Source of the DNA: Cytophaga aurantiaca DSM 3654
GTDB lineage: Bacteria > Bacteroidota > Bacteroidia > Cytophagales > Cytophagaceae
NCBI RefSeq assembly: GCF_000379725.1
Contig: NZ_KB903622.1
Span: 62,001 to 126,000, forward strand
Length of the DNA stretch: 64,000 nt
Direction: 5' to 3'
Shown: one piece after another, positions 42,722 to 52,487 of the stretch
Position numbering within the stretch: the stretch's first letter is position 1
Layout of the letters: every line of letters begins with the position of its first letter
Notes under the pieces: generated by a model
Databases searched by the model: none
Seen by the model: only the letters and a program-made list of their open reading frames with translations
What the model was told of the DNA's origin: nothing
Translations under genes and position numbers: made by a program

Positions 42722-43954
42722 ATGACCAAAAATAAGATTGTTTTGTTTGTTGTTACACTCTGTTTTATTGCAGCGGCATGTAGCAAATTGACAGAACATA
42801 TAGCTCCTAAGTCTCCTGACGAAGATCAGTTGTTAGATGGTCCTATAGAAGGACTTTCTGAACTTGAAAAACGCCAGTTCTTGGCTGGAGATGCAGCTTT
42901 TAACGGAGAGCTGTTTTTTTCAGGCAATGGGCTCGGGCCATACTTTGTAACTTCTTCCTGCGGAAGCTGTCATGCGGGAGATGGGAAAGGACATCCATTT
43001 ACCACACTGACGCGCTTTGGACAATCTGATACACTTGGCAATACTTATTTACATCTTGGCGCACCTCAATTACAAAACAGGGCTTTGCCTGGTTTTACTC
43101 CGGAACAGTTACCGGCAGGAGCCAGCTTTTCAAAATTTATGCCTCCTGCAAATACAGGTTTAGGTTTTCTTGAAGCACTGACGGATTCGCAGATCCTGGC
43201 AAATGTAGATGTAGAAGATGCAAATGCAGATGGTATTTCAGGTAGGGTGAATTATGTAACTGCTCCTGATTTTTTCGCTCCGTTGGCGCATCATCAACCT
43301 CACAATGGAAAATTTATCGGCCGTTTTGGCAAAAAGGCGGCAGCAATTGACCTGTTGCATCAGACGGTAAATGCATACAATCAGGACATGGGCATTACTT
43401 CTGATTACCTGCCGAACGAGCCTGTAATGAATGGCTTGAGCAATCCGTATTTTGATCCCTTTCCCGGACCGGAAGTACAGTTGTCAACGATTGATAACGT
43501 AGTTTTTTATCTGAGAACATTGAAGGCACCTGTACAACGCAATTCATCGGATGCAGAGGTGATCGCAGGTAAACAATTATTTCTGGACATCAATTGTGGA
43601 AGCTGTCATATTCCTGAATGGACAACTCAGCAATCAACGATCGCTGCACTGTCAAATAAAACATTTTATCCATACACCGATCTGCTGCTGCATGACATGG
43701 GTTCGGGTCTGGATGATGGATATACTGAAGGTACTGCCTTAACACCCGAGTGGCGCACACCGCCATTATGGGGGCTGGGCTTGTCAATGAATTCGCAGGG
43801 CGGTTCATACTTTCTGATGCACGATGGAAGAGCTACATCGATACAGCAAGCCATTGAATTGCATGGAGGCGAAGCACTCGCTGCAAAAAATCTGTTTGTG
43901 AATCTTTCTCAAACAGATAAACTGAAACTAATCAAATTTCTTGAAAGCTTATAA
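42722..43954 (+). CDS. Dihaem oxidoreductase (DHOR) lipoprotein
   Basis: I start at 42722 so that the protein begins with a lipoprotein signal (MTKNKIVLFVVTLCFIAAAC); in-frame ATGs at 42662 and 42704 would add a 20- or 6-residue lead, and the CCAAAAATAGTATGA repeat there makes the start uncertain. 410 residues. Two haem-binding CxxCH motifs occur: 'SSCGSCHAGDGKGHPF' and 'NCGSCHIPEWTTQ'. 'TLTRFGQSDTLGNTYLH' and 'TPPLWGLGLSMNSQGGSYFLMHDGR' match the DHOR thiol-oxidoreductase-like family, often found with iron-uptake genes. First of three genes behind a DtxR-like box. Confidence 0.9.
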   Translation: MTKNKIVLFVVTLCFIAAACSKLTEHIAPKSPDEDQLLDGPIEGLSELEKRQFLAGDAAFNGELFFSGNGLGPYFVTSSCGSCHAGDGKGHPFTTLTRFGQSDTLGNTYLHLGAPQLQNRALPGFTPEQLPAGASFSKFMPPANTGLGFLEALTDSQILANVDVEDANADGISGRVNYVTAPDFFAPLAHHQPHNGKFIGRFGKKAAAIDLLHQTVNAYNQDMGITSDYLPNEPVMNGLSNPYFDPFPGPEVQLSTIDNVVFYLRTLKAPVQRNSSDAEVIAGKQLFLDINCGSCHIPEWTTQQSTIAALSNKTFYPYTDLLLHDMGSGLDDGYTEGTALTPEWRTPPLWGLGLSMNSQGGSYFLMHDGRATSIQQAIELHGGEALAAKNLFVNLSQTDKLKLIKFLESL

Positions 43955-43965
43955 CGATCAGAATT

Positions 43966-44409
43966 ATGGATAGAAAAGATTTTATAAAAAGTTGTGGAAT
44001 GATCTGCGCTGGAGGCGTTGGTATTGCGGCACTGCTGCAAAGTTGTGCGACCAGTCAGTATTTTGCAAGCAGTGAAATTTCGGGCAATTATTTAACTGTA
44101 CGGGAAACAGAATTCACGGTAGACAAAAATGGTCTTGCTGTAGATCGCAGATATGTATTGGTGCGCTCTGAAAAATTAAACTTTCCGATTTATTTATACA
44201 AAGTAAATGCACAGGAGTACTCAGCAGTGTGGATGGAGTGTACGCATCAGGGAGCTGAATTGTCTGCCCATGGTGAACAACTATCTTGTCCGGCGCATGG
44301 CAGCGAATTTGATAAGTTTGGTCATGTGGTACAAGGCCCGGCACAAAGCAATTTGAGAAAATTTAAAACGCTGGTTGAAGACGGCATCATTAAAATTCAA
44401 TTGTCATAA
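43966..44409 (+). CDS. Rieske [2Fe-2S] lipoprotein
   Basis: 147 residues. N-terminus 'MDRKDFIKSCGMICAGGVG' with a later lipobox-like 'LLQSCATS' suggests export and lipid anchoring. The cluster ligands are Cys-x-His in 'ECTHQGAELSAHGEQ' and Cys-x-x-His in 'LSCPAHGSEFDKFG', followed by the 'GPAQSNLRKFKT' end typical of bacterial Rieske proteins. Starts 11 bp after the DHOR gene and ends 158 bp before the porin. Probably passes electrons with the dihaem protein in the periplasm. Confidence 0.92.
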   Translation: MDRKDFIKSCGMICAGGVGIAALLQSCATSQYFASSEISGNYLTVRETEFTVDKNGLAVDRRYVLVRSEKLNFPIYLYKVNAQEYSAVWMECTHQGAELSAHGEQLSCPAHGSEFDKFGHVVQGPAQSNLRKFKTLVEDGIIKIQLS

Positions 44410-44427
44410 AATATAAAATAAACAATT

Positions 44428-44481
44428 CGTCAGACCACTTTTTTGTGGTCCAAGAATGTTGTAAACAACTGTGGTCTGACG
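44428..44481 (+). terminator. Hairpin with T tract after the Rieske gene
   Basis: CGTCAGACCAC pairs with GTGGTCTGACG (44428-44438, 44471-44481), with an inner GACCAC/GTGGTC hairpin and ACTTTTTTG after the stem. It may cause partial termination before the porin gene. Confidence 0.7.
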
Positions 44482-44567
44482 ACTTTTTTGTTCGTCTGAT
44501 CACTTGATTAATAAAGTCGAGACTGTAAAATAAATTCATCCCTCTTTTCAGATTTTAATTTAAATCA

Positions 44568-45788
44568 ATGAAAAAAATAATTCTGCTGCTTGCCTGCATC
44601 ATTCAATTTACAACTTACGCACAGGTAGATTCTTCTTTGTTCAAACGCGTTGCCGTACAAGATACTTCCATACAATTGAATGTAGACGCTACGTATAACC
44701 GTCCGTTTCTTTCTGTCGGAAAATCTCCGGTGGCTGTGGGGGGCTACATTGAAGCAAACACAAATTATGCAGTAACGGATGGCGTTTCAGAAGGCTTGTC
44801 TTTTCAGATGAGAAGAATGACGTTGTTCTTATCTTCTGCAATCGGTAAGCGTGTTCGTTTTTTATCAGAGATCGAATTTGAAGATGGAACAAAAGAAATC
44901 AACATTGAATTTGCAGCCGTTGATTTTGAATTTCATCCCATGTTTAATTTGCGAGGTGGAATTATTATGAATCCCATCGGTTCATTCAATCAGAATCACG
45001 ATGGTCCGAAGTGGGAATTCATTGACCGTCCGATTGCGTCAACTACAATCATTCCTTCTACCTGGAGCAATGTTGGTTTTGGATTATGGGGGAAATATTC
45101 GAAGAACAAATGGGCTTTTGCCTATGAAGCTTATCTGTCCAATGGTTTCGATGATCGCATCATTGATAACAATTTAAATCGTACAAATTTGCCCGCGACA
45201 AAATTGAATCCGGATCGCTTTGAAGAAAGTTTTAATGGTGTTCCCTTAACTACATTGAAAACAGCACTTGGACATAGAGTGCTTGGAGAGATCGGTATTT
45301 CCTGGATGGGAGGAGTGTACAATAAATTTGAAGAAGACGGTTTGGTATTGGATTCCAGACGAAGAGTGGATCTTCTGGCAATCGATTTTAAAACAACATT
45401 GCCCATAAAGACTGCTATACGCGGTGAATGGGTGTGGGCTTTTGTGGATGTGCCTTCTACGTATTCACAGCAATATGGAGAGAAGCAGCGGGGCGGTTTT
45501 ATTGATATTGTGCAACCGGTGTTAAGGCGTACCATGCTTGGTTTTGAAAAGGCTGTATTGAATGCCTGTGTGCGACTTGAATACGCAGATTATAATGTTG
45601 GGACGTTTAATGAAACAGGAGGGGACATCGGAGATCATATGTATGCAGTTGTTCCGGCGATCAGCTTCCGGCCTTTTCCTCAGACTGTTCTACGTGCCAA
45701 TTACAGATACTCGTGGACAAGTGATCTCTTAAATAATCCGCCTTCAAAAACAGCAGCGTTTCAGTTTGGGTTTTCGACGTATTTTTAA
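44568..45788 (+). CDS. Outer-membrane porin (phosphate-selective OprO/OprP-like)
   Basis: 406 residues with a signal peptide (ending TTYAQ). 'GGYIEANTNYAVTDGVSEGL', 'FQMRRMTLFLSSAIGKRVRFL', 'FHPMFNLRGGIIMNPIGSFN' and a terminal 'AAFQFGFSTYF' are characteristic of the OprO/OprP-like 16-strand porins. The last residue is Phe, as usual for outer-membrane barrels. In context of the DHOR/Rieske genes and the DtxR-like box it might serve metal or phosphate uptake, which is inference. Confidence 0.82.
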   Translation: MKKIILLLACIIQFTTYAQVDSSLFKRVAVQDTSIQLNVDATYNRPFLSVGKSPVAVGGYIEANTNYAVTDGVSEGLSFQMRRMTLFLSSAIGKRVRFLSEIEFEDGTKEINIEFAAVDFEFHPMFNLRGGIIMNPIGSFNQNHDGPKWEFIDRPIASTTIIPSTWSNVGFGLWGKYSKNKWAFAYEAYLSNGFDDRIIDNNLNRTNLPATKLNPDRFEESFNGVPLTTLKTALGHRVLGEIGISWMGGVYNKFEEDGLVLDSRRRVDLLAIDFKTTLPIKTAIRGEWVWAFVDVPSTYSQQYGEKQRGGFIDIVQPVLRRTMLGFEKAVLNACVRLEYADYNVGTFNETGGDIGDHMYAVVPAISFRPFPQTVLRANYRYSWTSDLLNNPPSKTAAFQFGFSTYF

Positions 45789-45800
45789 AAACGGCTCTAT

Positions 45801-45920
45801 CCGTAGAGTTAGCGAAGCGCTCTACGGATGTTTAATAACCAAGAGTCTTCGACTCGACCTTAAAGTCAGATAAAATAATTATACGAGTCAAAGACTCTAT
45901 TTCATGCTAAATCCGTAGAG
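45801..45920. repeat. REP-like palindrome cluster
   Basis: CCGTAGAG..CTCTACGG (45801-45827), GAGTC-TTC-GACTC (45843-45855) and GAGTC-AAA-GACTC (45885-45897), followed by a second CCGTAGAG at 45913. The layout (an outer stem plus two inverted 5-bp hairpins with 3-nt loops) copies that of the RAYT-flanking clusters, with a different base set. Confidence 0.65.
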
Positions 45921-45932
45921 TGTGGTTATTCC

Positions 45933-46010
45933 AAACCTATGAGGTTTTGTAACGAAGAGAGTTGGAGATTCGGATGAGTAGAGCTGGTGGGGAGAAAACC
46001 TCATAGGTTT
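45933..46010. repeat. 16-bp inverted repeat
   Basis: AAACCTATGAGGTTTT (45933-45948) and AAAACCTCATAGGTTT (45995-46010) are exact inverses, each itself containing ACCTATGAGGT. Adjacent to the REP-like cluster. Confidence 0.7.
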
Positions 46011-46030
46011 CGTATCTTATTCTTAGGAAT

Positions 46031-46064
46031 AAAAAAACTCCCGTTATTGAGCGGGAGTTTTTTT
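46031..46064. terminator. Rho-independent terminator
   Basis: AAAAAAACTCCCG (46031-46043) and CGGGAGTTTTTTT (46052-46064) with an 8-nt loop. It lies 7 bp beyond the stop of the minus-strand hydroxylase gene and 243 bp after the porin stop; A and T tracts allow both directions. Confidence 0.9.
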
Positions 46065-46071
46065 ACTATGA

Positions 46072-47097
46072 TTATGCAGCCGATTGTTGTTGCGCTCTCT
46101 GTGCTTCTTTTTGTTTTTTGATTTCTCTTTGCAATGCTTTCGCAGTTTGAGAGAAGTCGCCCGGCATCCAGCCCGGAGGGCCGAAGATGTACATAAATTT
46201 ATGCCCCCAGTTTGAAGTACTTTTTACATCATTCCAGATATCTCTGTATTCGTGTCCTAAAATAATAAGTGGATTGTATGATTTAGGCGGGTGTACAACA
46301 CCGAATTTAATTTCAATTCCTTCGTCATCCAGAATTTCGTGCGTTCCGAAAATTTTATCGAAGATATTTAAATAACCACCGTGGTTTTTATCCATATACT
46401 CGATGTTCTGAGCGTGGTGTACCTGATGTTGTTTGTGTGTATTCATGAATTTTTCGAAGAAACCTAAGTAAGGCATAAACTTCGTGTGTAATTGAAACTG
46501 CCACAACGATTGAATAGAAAGACAGATCATAACCATAACCGGACTGAAACCGATTGCAGGCAACCACAACCAGAAGATTGGTTTGTAGATTAATGTTACC
46601 CATCCGTTACGGATACCTGAACCTAAGTTGAAGTTATCAGAAGAGTGGTGTACAATATGCGCAGCCCATAGGCATCTGATTGTGTGGCTTAAGCGGTGAT
46701 ACCAATAGTAGTTAAAGTCATCACAAACCTGGCAGATAAGGAATATGTACCAAGCCATTCCAAAGGAAGCCCAGCCGAAAATATTTACACTGTTTGGTGT
46801 GAAGAAATTATATGCCTCGCCAGGATTAACTGGTGTATTAAATAATTTATATACACCAATAAACATGGCAAACGAAAGAATCTTTGCAAAAATTGCTACA
46901 ATTACAGAACCTGCACCCATAGATACGCTGGCTCCAAAATCTTTCCACTGATATAGTTCCGGATCGTATTTTAAGCTGAGTACAATCTCAACACCAATAA
47001 GTAATACAAAAGCTATAACCCCATAAGCTGCAATAGGGTCATCAAATCTATACTCTCCTTGAAGTTGACGGATGGTATCTACAATTGATTGAAACAT
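46072..47097 (-). CDS. Fatty acid hydroxylase / sterol desaturase-family protein
   Basis: 341 residues, several membrane helices. The three diiron His clusters are 'YWYHRLSHTIRCLWAAHIVHHS' (cited in parts HRLSH and HIVHH) and 'THKQHQVHHAQN'. This fits the alkylglycerol monooxygenase/sterol desaturase group. Acts on a membrane lipid; the substrate cannot be read. The C-terminus is basic and Gln-rich (KKQKEAQRAQQQSAA). Stands alone; terminator downstream. Confidence 0.9.
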   Translation of the reverse strand: MFQSIVDTIRQLQGEYRFDDPIAAYGVIAFVLLIGVEIVLSLKYDPELYQWKDFGASVSMGAGSVIVAIFAKILSFAMFIGVYKLFNTPVNPGEAYNFFTPNSVNIFGWASFGMAWYIFLICQVCDDFNYYWYHRLSHTIRCLWAAHIVHHSSDNFNLGSGIRNGWVTLIYKPIFWLWLPAIGFSPVMVMICLSIQSLWQFQLHTKFMPYLGFFEKFMNTHKQHQVHHAQNIEYMDKNHGGYLNIFDKIFGTHEILDDEGIEIKFGVVHPPKSYNPLIILGHEYRDIWNDVKSTSNWGHKFMYIFGPPGWMPGDFSQTAKALQREIKKQKEAQRAQQQSAA

Positions 47098-47216
47098 GGT
47101 ATTTATACGTTTTTAATTTATTGCAATTTACTAAAAATGAGGTAAAAAGTCTATGATAATTATCGAGGACTTTCATGATTTTATCCGTATGGGATTATTT
47201 CAAGATGATCTTTACT

Positions 47217-48395
47217 CTATTTTTTATTTTTCAATTGCATAATGCGTGCATAAGCCTCATTAATGCGACTTTCGGGAATTTCACCAGATAAAACTAATTT
47301 TTTTATGATAGCATGAATTTCAGAAGCTTTGATCCGATCGCTAACAGAAACGTTGTTTCCAAAAACCAATACATCTACACCGGCAAGAATGGATAATTTG
47401 ATGGCATTTTCCAGTCCGTAATTTTTACTGATGGCATACATCTGCATGTCATCTGAAAATACAACACCTTTATAACCGAGCATCGTTCTCAAAATATCTG
47501 TTACCATTACTTTTGAAAGTGTACCCGGAAGTTTGGATGCATCCAAATGTTCGTTGATGATGTGTGCCGTCATTACGGCATCGATATAACCGGAGTCGAT
47601 CAGTGATTTGTAAGGTAAGAGTTCAATGACGTTCCACTGATTGGTCACATCTACAATTCCCAAATGCGAATCGGACGAAGAGCTGCCGTGACCCGGAAAA
47701 TGTTTTACAATGGTTTTAACACCTTGTGTGTGGTGTGCATTAATGCTTGCACCTGCATGGATTGCAACGATTGCAGGATCTGCAGAATAACTTCTTCCCA
47801 CTTTTGCAATGATGGGATTGTTTGGATTGGTTGCAAGATCTAAACAAGGAGCGTAGTTTAAATTGAAACCCAATTCTTTTAACTCAGCAGCCAAACGTGT
47901 TGTGTAGTATCTTGTAGAATCGAGGTTGTTCAGGTTACCTAAATATCCAGCAGAAGGCATGGATACAAATCCATATTTTTCTTTTAAGCGATGTACTTTA
48001 CCACCTTCTTCGTCGATACTCATGAAGAGCGGGGTAGACGCGTAGCGCTGCATATCAGCAATAAGTTTTTTGAGCGTTGCAGCAGATTCTGTATTCGAAA
48101 TATTTTTTTCAAAAAGAATAATGCCACCCATCTTACCGCTTTTGATCTCTGCAATAAGCGAATCGTCAGCTGCTAAACTTTTACGATCGTTGATACCGAT
48201 CATGATCATCTGTCCGATCTTTTCATCCAGCGAAACGTTTTCGTAGATTGGACGTTTTGCTTCCGTTTGTTTTACAGTGGCTTCTTCTGTTTTATCTGCT
48301 GGCTGTGAAGCGTTGCTTGATGGTTGTTTGGTGCAACCAACGAATGATAAAGAGATAGAAAGTACTAAGAGTGTTATAAATGATTTTATGTACAT
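47217..48395 (-). CDS. Glycoside hydrolase family 3 lipoprotein (NagZ-like)
   Basis: 392 residues from the ATG at 48395, giving a lipoprotein signal (MYIKSFITLLVLSISLSFVGC). 'IGQMIMIGIND', 'MGGIILFEKNISN', 'FMSIDEEGGKVHRLKEKYGF', 'IVKHFPGHGSSSSDSHLG' (catalytic His and Asp region) and the nucleophile motif 'GVVFSDDMQMYAI' identify a GH3 beta-N-acetylhexosaminidase. Likely cuts N-acetylglucosamine from peptidoglycan turnover products, but as an envelope-anchored rather than cytoplasmic enzyme. It starts 10 bp after the upstream lipoprotein gene. Confidence 0.9.
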   Translation of the reverse strand: MYIKSFITLLVLSISLSFVGCTKQPSSNASQPADKTEEATVKQTEAKRPIYENVSLDEKIGQMIMIGINDRKSLAADDSLIAEIKSGKMGGIILFEKNISNTESAATLKKLIADMQRYASTPLFMSIDEEGGKVHRLKEKYGFVSMPSAGYLGNLNNLDSTRYYTTRLAAELKELGFNLNYAPCLDLATNPNNPIIAKVGRSYSADPAIVAIHAGASINAHHTQGVKTIVKHFPGHGSSSSDSHLGIVDVTNQWNVIELLPYKSLIDSGYIDAVMTAHIINEHLDASKLPGTLSKVMVTDILRTMLGYKGVVFSDDMQMYAISKNYGLENAIKLSILAGVDVLVFGNNVSVSDRIKASEIHAIIKKLVLSGEIPESRINEAYARIMQLKNKK

Positions 48396-48405
48396 ATAAT
48401 GTATT

Positions 48406-49401
48406 TTAATAATCTGCCTCAACAGAATATGTGCGTGATTTTTTTAGTATCGTATCTCCTGTTGCGGATAAAAATGAATTCTTGTTCCATTTATATTCGA
48501 TGACGGTAGAATCTTTGTTTATTATCTGGGTATCCCCAGGCGCATCTTCGTATTGATCGCCTTCAATAATTTTTAATATACTTCCTTTTTTTCCTAATGA
48601 ATCAGCAGGGAAAATCCAATAACTATATTGATGAAATTGTCCTGCTTCAGCAATTGCATATGTTTCCGGAAAAGCAATTAGTTTTTGTCCATTCCATAAA
48701 AACATGTAGTCAAAACTTGGATAACCGCAGGCATCAAAGCCGGTGTGTATCGAAAAGCTTTCTGTGATGCCATCTAAGCCCGTAGATTCAATTTCTTCAA
48801 AAGAAAAATAATATGAATACGAATAAGGAGCATCTCCTTCTGTAAGAATATCCAATTCAACATAAGAAGTTCCTATAATATTCCAGCCTCTATTTAAGAG
48901 ACAAATTTTTCCGATAAACTTTTCTTTTAATTTATTATAACTCAACGTTAGCGTAACGAGCTGTTGGCTTTTAAGTGTGTCAACTCTGCAGGCAATGTAG
49001 GATTGAGATACGTATCCAGATTTAGTTCCTTCTTGTGATTGATACGAAATTTTGTAAACAGGTTCAATCCAATTGTTTTTGGTTGTTGTACCACAATAAC
49101 TTTCTATTCTTATATGTTCTTCGATGGAAAGTTGGTCCAATGGAATTTGTAATAAGGAGTCAAAGTAAACCTGAGTTGGCTGTGTTGTCAATGTGATTGA
49201 ACCAGCTTTATTTATTATGTCAGAATAGATATAAGGATCTCCGGAATCATCATCTATCAAAGTAGATGTGGGTGAAGTTGAATCAATAGGGTTTGCAATA
49301 CTTGCAGAGTCTGTAGAATCAGTAGAGCCAGTAACTCCATCTTTATCAGTACAGCTTGCTAATACAAATGTGAGTATAAGAAATAAAACAAGCTGCTTCA
49401 T
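48406..49401 (-). CDS. Hypothetical lipoprotein (331 aa)
   Basis: Start at 49401 opens a lipoprotein signal (MKQLVLFLILTFVLASC). Residues ~20-45 are a Ser/Thr/Asp-rich linker (GSTDSTDSASIANPIDS). The remainder is a soluble mixed domain with 'YCGTTTKNNWIEPVYKISYQ' and 'DACGYPSFDYMFLWNGQKLI'. No family recognised. Transcribed together with the GH3 gene downstream (10-bp gap), so probably an envelope partner. Confidence 0.65.
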   Translation of the reverse strand: MKQLVLFLILTFVLASCTDKDGVTGSTDSTDSASIANPIDSTSPTSTLIDDDSGDPYIYSDIINKAGSITLTTQPTQVYFDSLLQIPLDQLSIEEHIRIESYCGTTTKNNWIEPVYKISYQSQEGTKSGYVSQSYIACRVDTLKSQQLVTLTLSYNKLKEKFIGKICLLNRGWNIIGTSYVELDILTEGDAPYSYSYYFSFEEIESTGLDGITESFSIHTGFDACGYPSFDYMFLWNGQKLIAFPETYAIAEAGQFHQYSYWIFPADSLGKKGSILKIIEGDQYEDAPGDTQIINKDSTVIEYKWNKNSFLSATGDTILKKSRTYSVEADY

Positions 49402-49429
49402 GGCGGGAGTAAAAAGATATTTAAGAAAA

Positions 49430-49466
49430 AAAACGTACAAGCTCGGTGGAAGAACCTGTACGTTTT
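49430..49466 (-). terminator. Rho-independent terminator of pgi
   Basis: AAAACGTACA (49430-49439) and TGTACGTTTT (49457-49466) form the stem; on the minus strand it is followed by a TTTTTTTT run. It lies 11 bp after the pgi stop and separates pgi from the next genes. Confidence 0.9.
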
Positions 49467-49476
49467 ATCTTTATAA

Positions 49477-51126
<1,650 letters not shown>

Positions 51127-51170
51127 TTAGGGTATTTTAAAAGGAGTTTCGTTGTTCAAATATACAAAAA

Positions 51171-51222
51171 AAAGAAACGTATGAATAAAGTCCGGGTTCA
51201 GGATTTATTCATACGTTTCTTT
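51171..51222 (-). terminator. Perfect 19-bp hairpin terminator
   Basis: AAAGAAACGTATGAATAAA pairs exactly with TTTATTCATACGTTTCTTT (51171-51189, 51204-51222). On the minus strand a T run follows. It ends the 51247-52185 gene and lies before pgi. Confidence 0.9.
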
Positions 51223-51246
51223 CTATAATCAAGCTTTCGGATTCAG

Positions 51247-52185
51247 TTAGCGTTTACGTTTCAAACGTTTTTTGATCGCATCTTCCTGATCTGCCTGTTT
51301 GGATCCTGCGGGAATTTCTTTGCCGTCAATAATGATGAGTTTTCCTTTCTCGTTCCATTCTTTTAAGATAAGAGGCTGTGTTGTAGTGTCGTCTGGATCG
51401 TCAGGATATTTTGTTTCCCGTTTGCGGTTGATGGAATTGGGAAAGTAATCGATCCATACACCCACTTTTACACCATTCTGATATCTGCCCTTTAAGAGCA
51501 CATCGCCTTTATCTCCAAACAGGTAATAATCCCCTTGCAGCTTTCCATATTCATAAGGCATTACTTCTTTTACTTTTCTGCGTTCCGCATCGAAGTAGGT
51601 GATTTTGGCTTCTTTAGGCCAGCCTTTGTAGAATTTTGTTTTGCCGACTAAGATGTAATTTTTATCGAATGACTCCCAGCGTGCGTGTTTTGTACCTATG
51701 TAAAATGCACCTGTTTCAATAATGACACCGTTGTATTCTTTTACATACGGACCATGAAGCACGCGGTAGTTGGCTTTTTTATCTGCCTCGATCCGGGATA
51801 CTTTTATGATCTGGTTTTTGGTCAGATCCCATACATAAAGATCCGGAATGTAGGGATTCGGATCTTTCCATTCTTTTAAATAATAGAACCTCTCCAACGT
51901 CACATTACCGCTAGTTCCGGAAATGGTACGTACAAATCCTTTTTTACATTTCAGGTTGTAAAAAACTTTCTTTTTAGGCTTAGGTGGTTTTCTTTTTTTA
52001 CGTGTGGGAATCGTGTCCGGTTTGAAGATCAGCTCGGGCACGGTGTCCGTTTCAACAACATAATATCTAGGCTTCTTGCCCGATAGAAGCAAAGTGGTGT
52101 CTTTTTTATCCGTTTGGGCAAAAGAACACATCGGCAATACAATTGCTGAAAAAAGAAATAAAAGGCTGCTAAAAAGGTGTTTCAT
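51247..52185 (-). CDS. Secreted hypothetical protein with MORN/YwqK-like repeats
   Basis: 312 residues with a signal peptide (ending MCSFAQ). A Pro/Lys-rich stretch (KPDTIPTRKKRKPPKPKKK) is followed from ~110 by repeats such as 'GPYVKEYNGVIIETGAFYIG', 'GKLQGDYYLFGDKGDVLLKG' and 'GRYQNGVKVGVWIDYFPN', the YwqK/MORN-2 type found in many Bacteroidetes envelope proteins. The basic C-terminus reads DAIKKRLKRKR. Function unknown. Confidence 0.75.
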   Translation of the reverse strand: MKHLFSSLLFLFSAIVLPMCSFAQTDKKDTTLLLSGKKPRYYVVETDTVPELIFKPDTIPTRKKRKPPKPKKKVFYNLKCKKGFVRTISGTSGNVTLERFYYLKEWKDPNPYIPDLYVWDLTKNQIIKVSRIEADKKANYRVLHGPYVKEYNGVIIETGAFYIGTKHARWESFDKNYILVGKTKFYKGWPKEAKITYFDAERRKVKEVMPYEYGKLQGDYYLFGDKGDVLLKGRYQNGVKVGVWIDYFPNSINRKRETKYPDDPDDTTTQPLILKEWNEKGKLIIIDGKEIPAGSKQADQEDAIKKRLKRKR

Positions 52186-52324
52186 TGATTACAAAACTAC
52201 TAAAAGTATCAATTATTGTGTTAAGAATTGGAAAGAAGTTGTCAGTGAACAGTGGTCAGAAAGTAAAAGCTAGGCAATTTATCTGAATCAGGATTTGAGG
52301 ATTAAGGAAAAACATTGACTTATT

Positions 52325-52426
52325 CCGTTGACTAAAGCCAACGGCAATGAAAGCTGAGCCTTTCTTAATTCATAGAATTGCCGCGCTTTCCCGATAGCTA
52401 TCTGGGCCGTCACATTTATGTGACGG
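52325..52426. repeat. REP-like hairpins in the gap before htpG's terminator
   Basis: CCGTTG-actaaagc-CAACGG (52325-52344) and CCGTCACA-TTTA-TGTGACGG (52407-52426) lie in the 302-base gap 52186-52487. A CCGTTG..CAACGG relative is at 62482-62499, and both continue as ..GCAATGAAAG on one side, so they are dispersed copies of one repeat. Confidence 0.6.
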
Positions 52427-52437
52427 ATGCCAACAAA

Positions 52438-52465
52438 AAGCCCAGGTATAAATCTACCCGGGCTT
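52438..52465 (-). terminator. Rho-independent terminator of htpG
   Basis: AAGCCCaGGTA and TACCcGGGCTT form the stem; the minus strand continues CTTTTTGTTGG. It lies 22 bp after the htpG stop. Confidence 0.85.
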
Positions 52466-52487
52466 CTATTTATTTTTTAAGTTGGTT

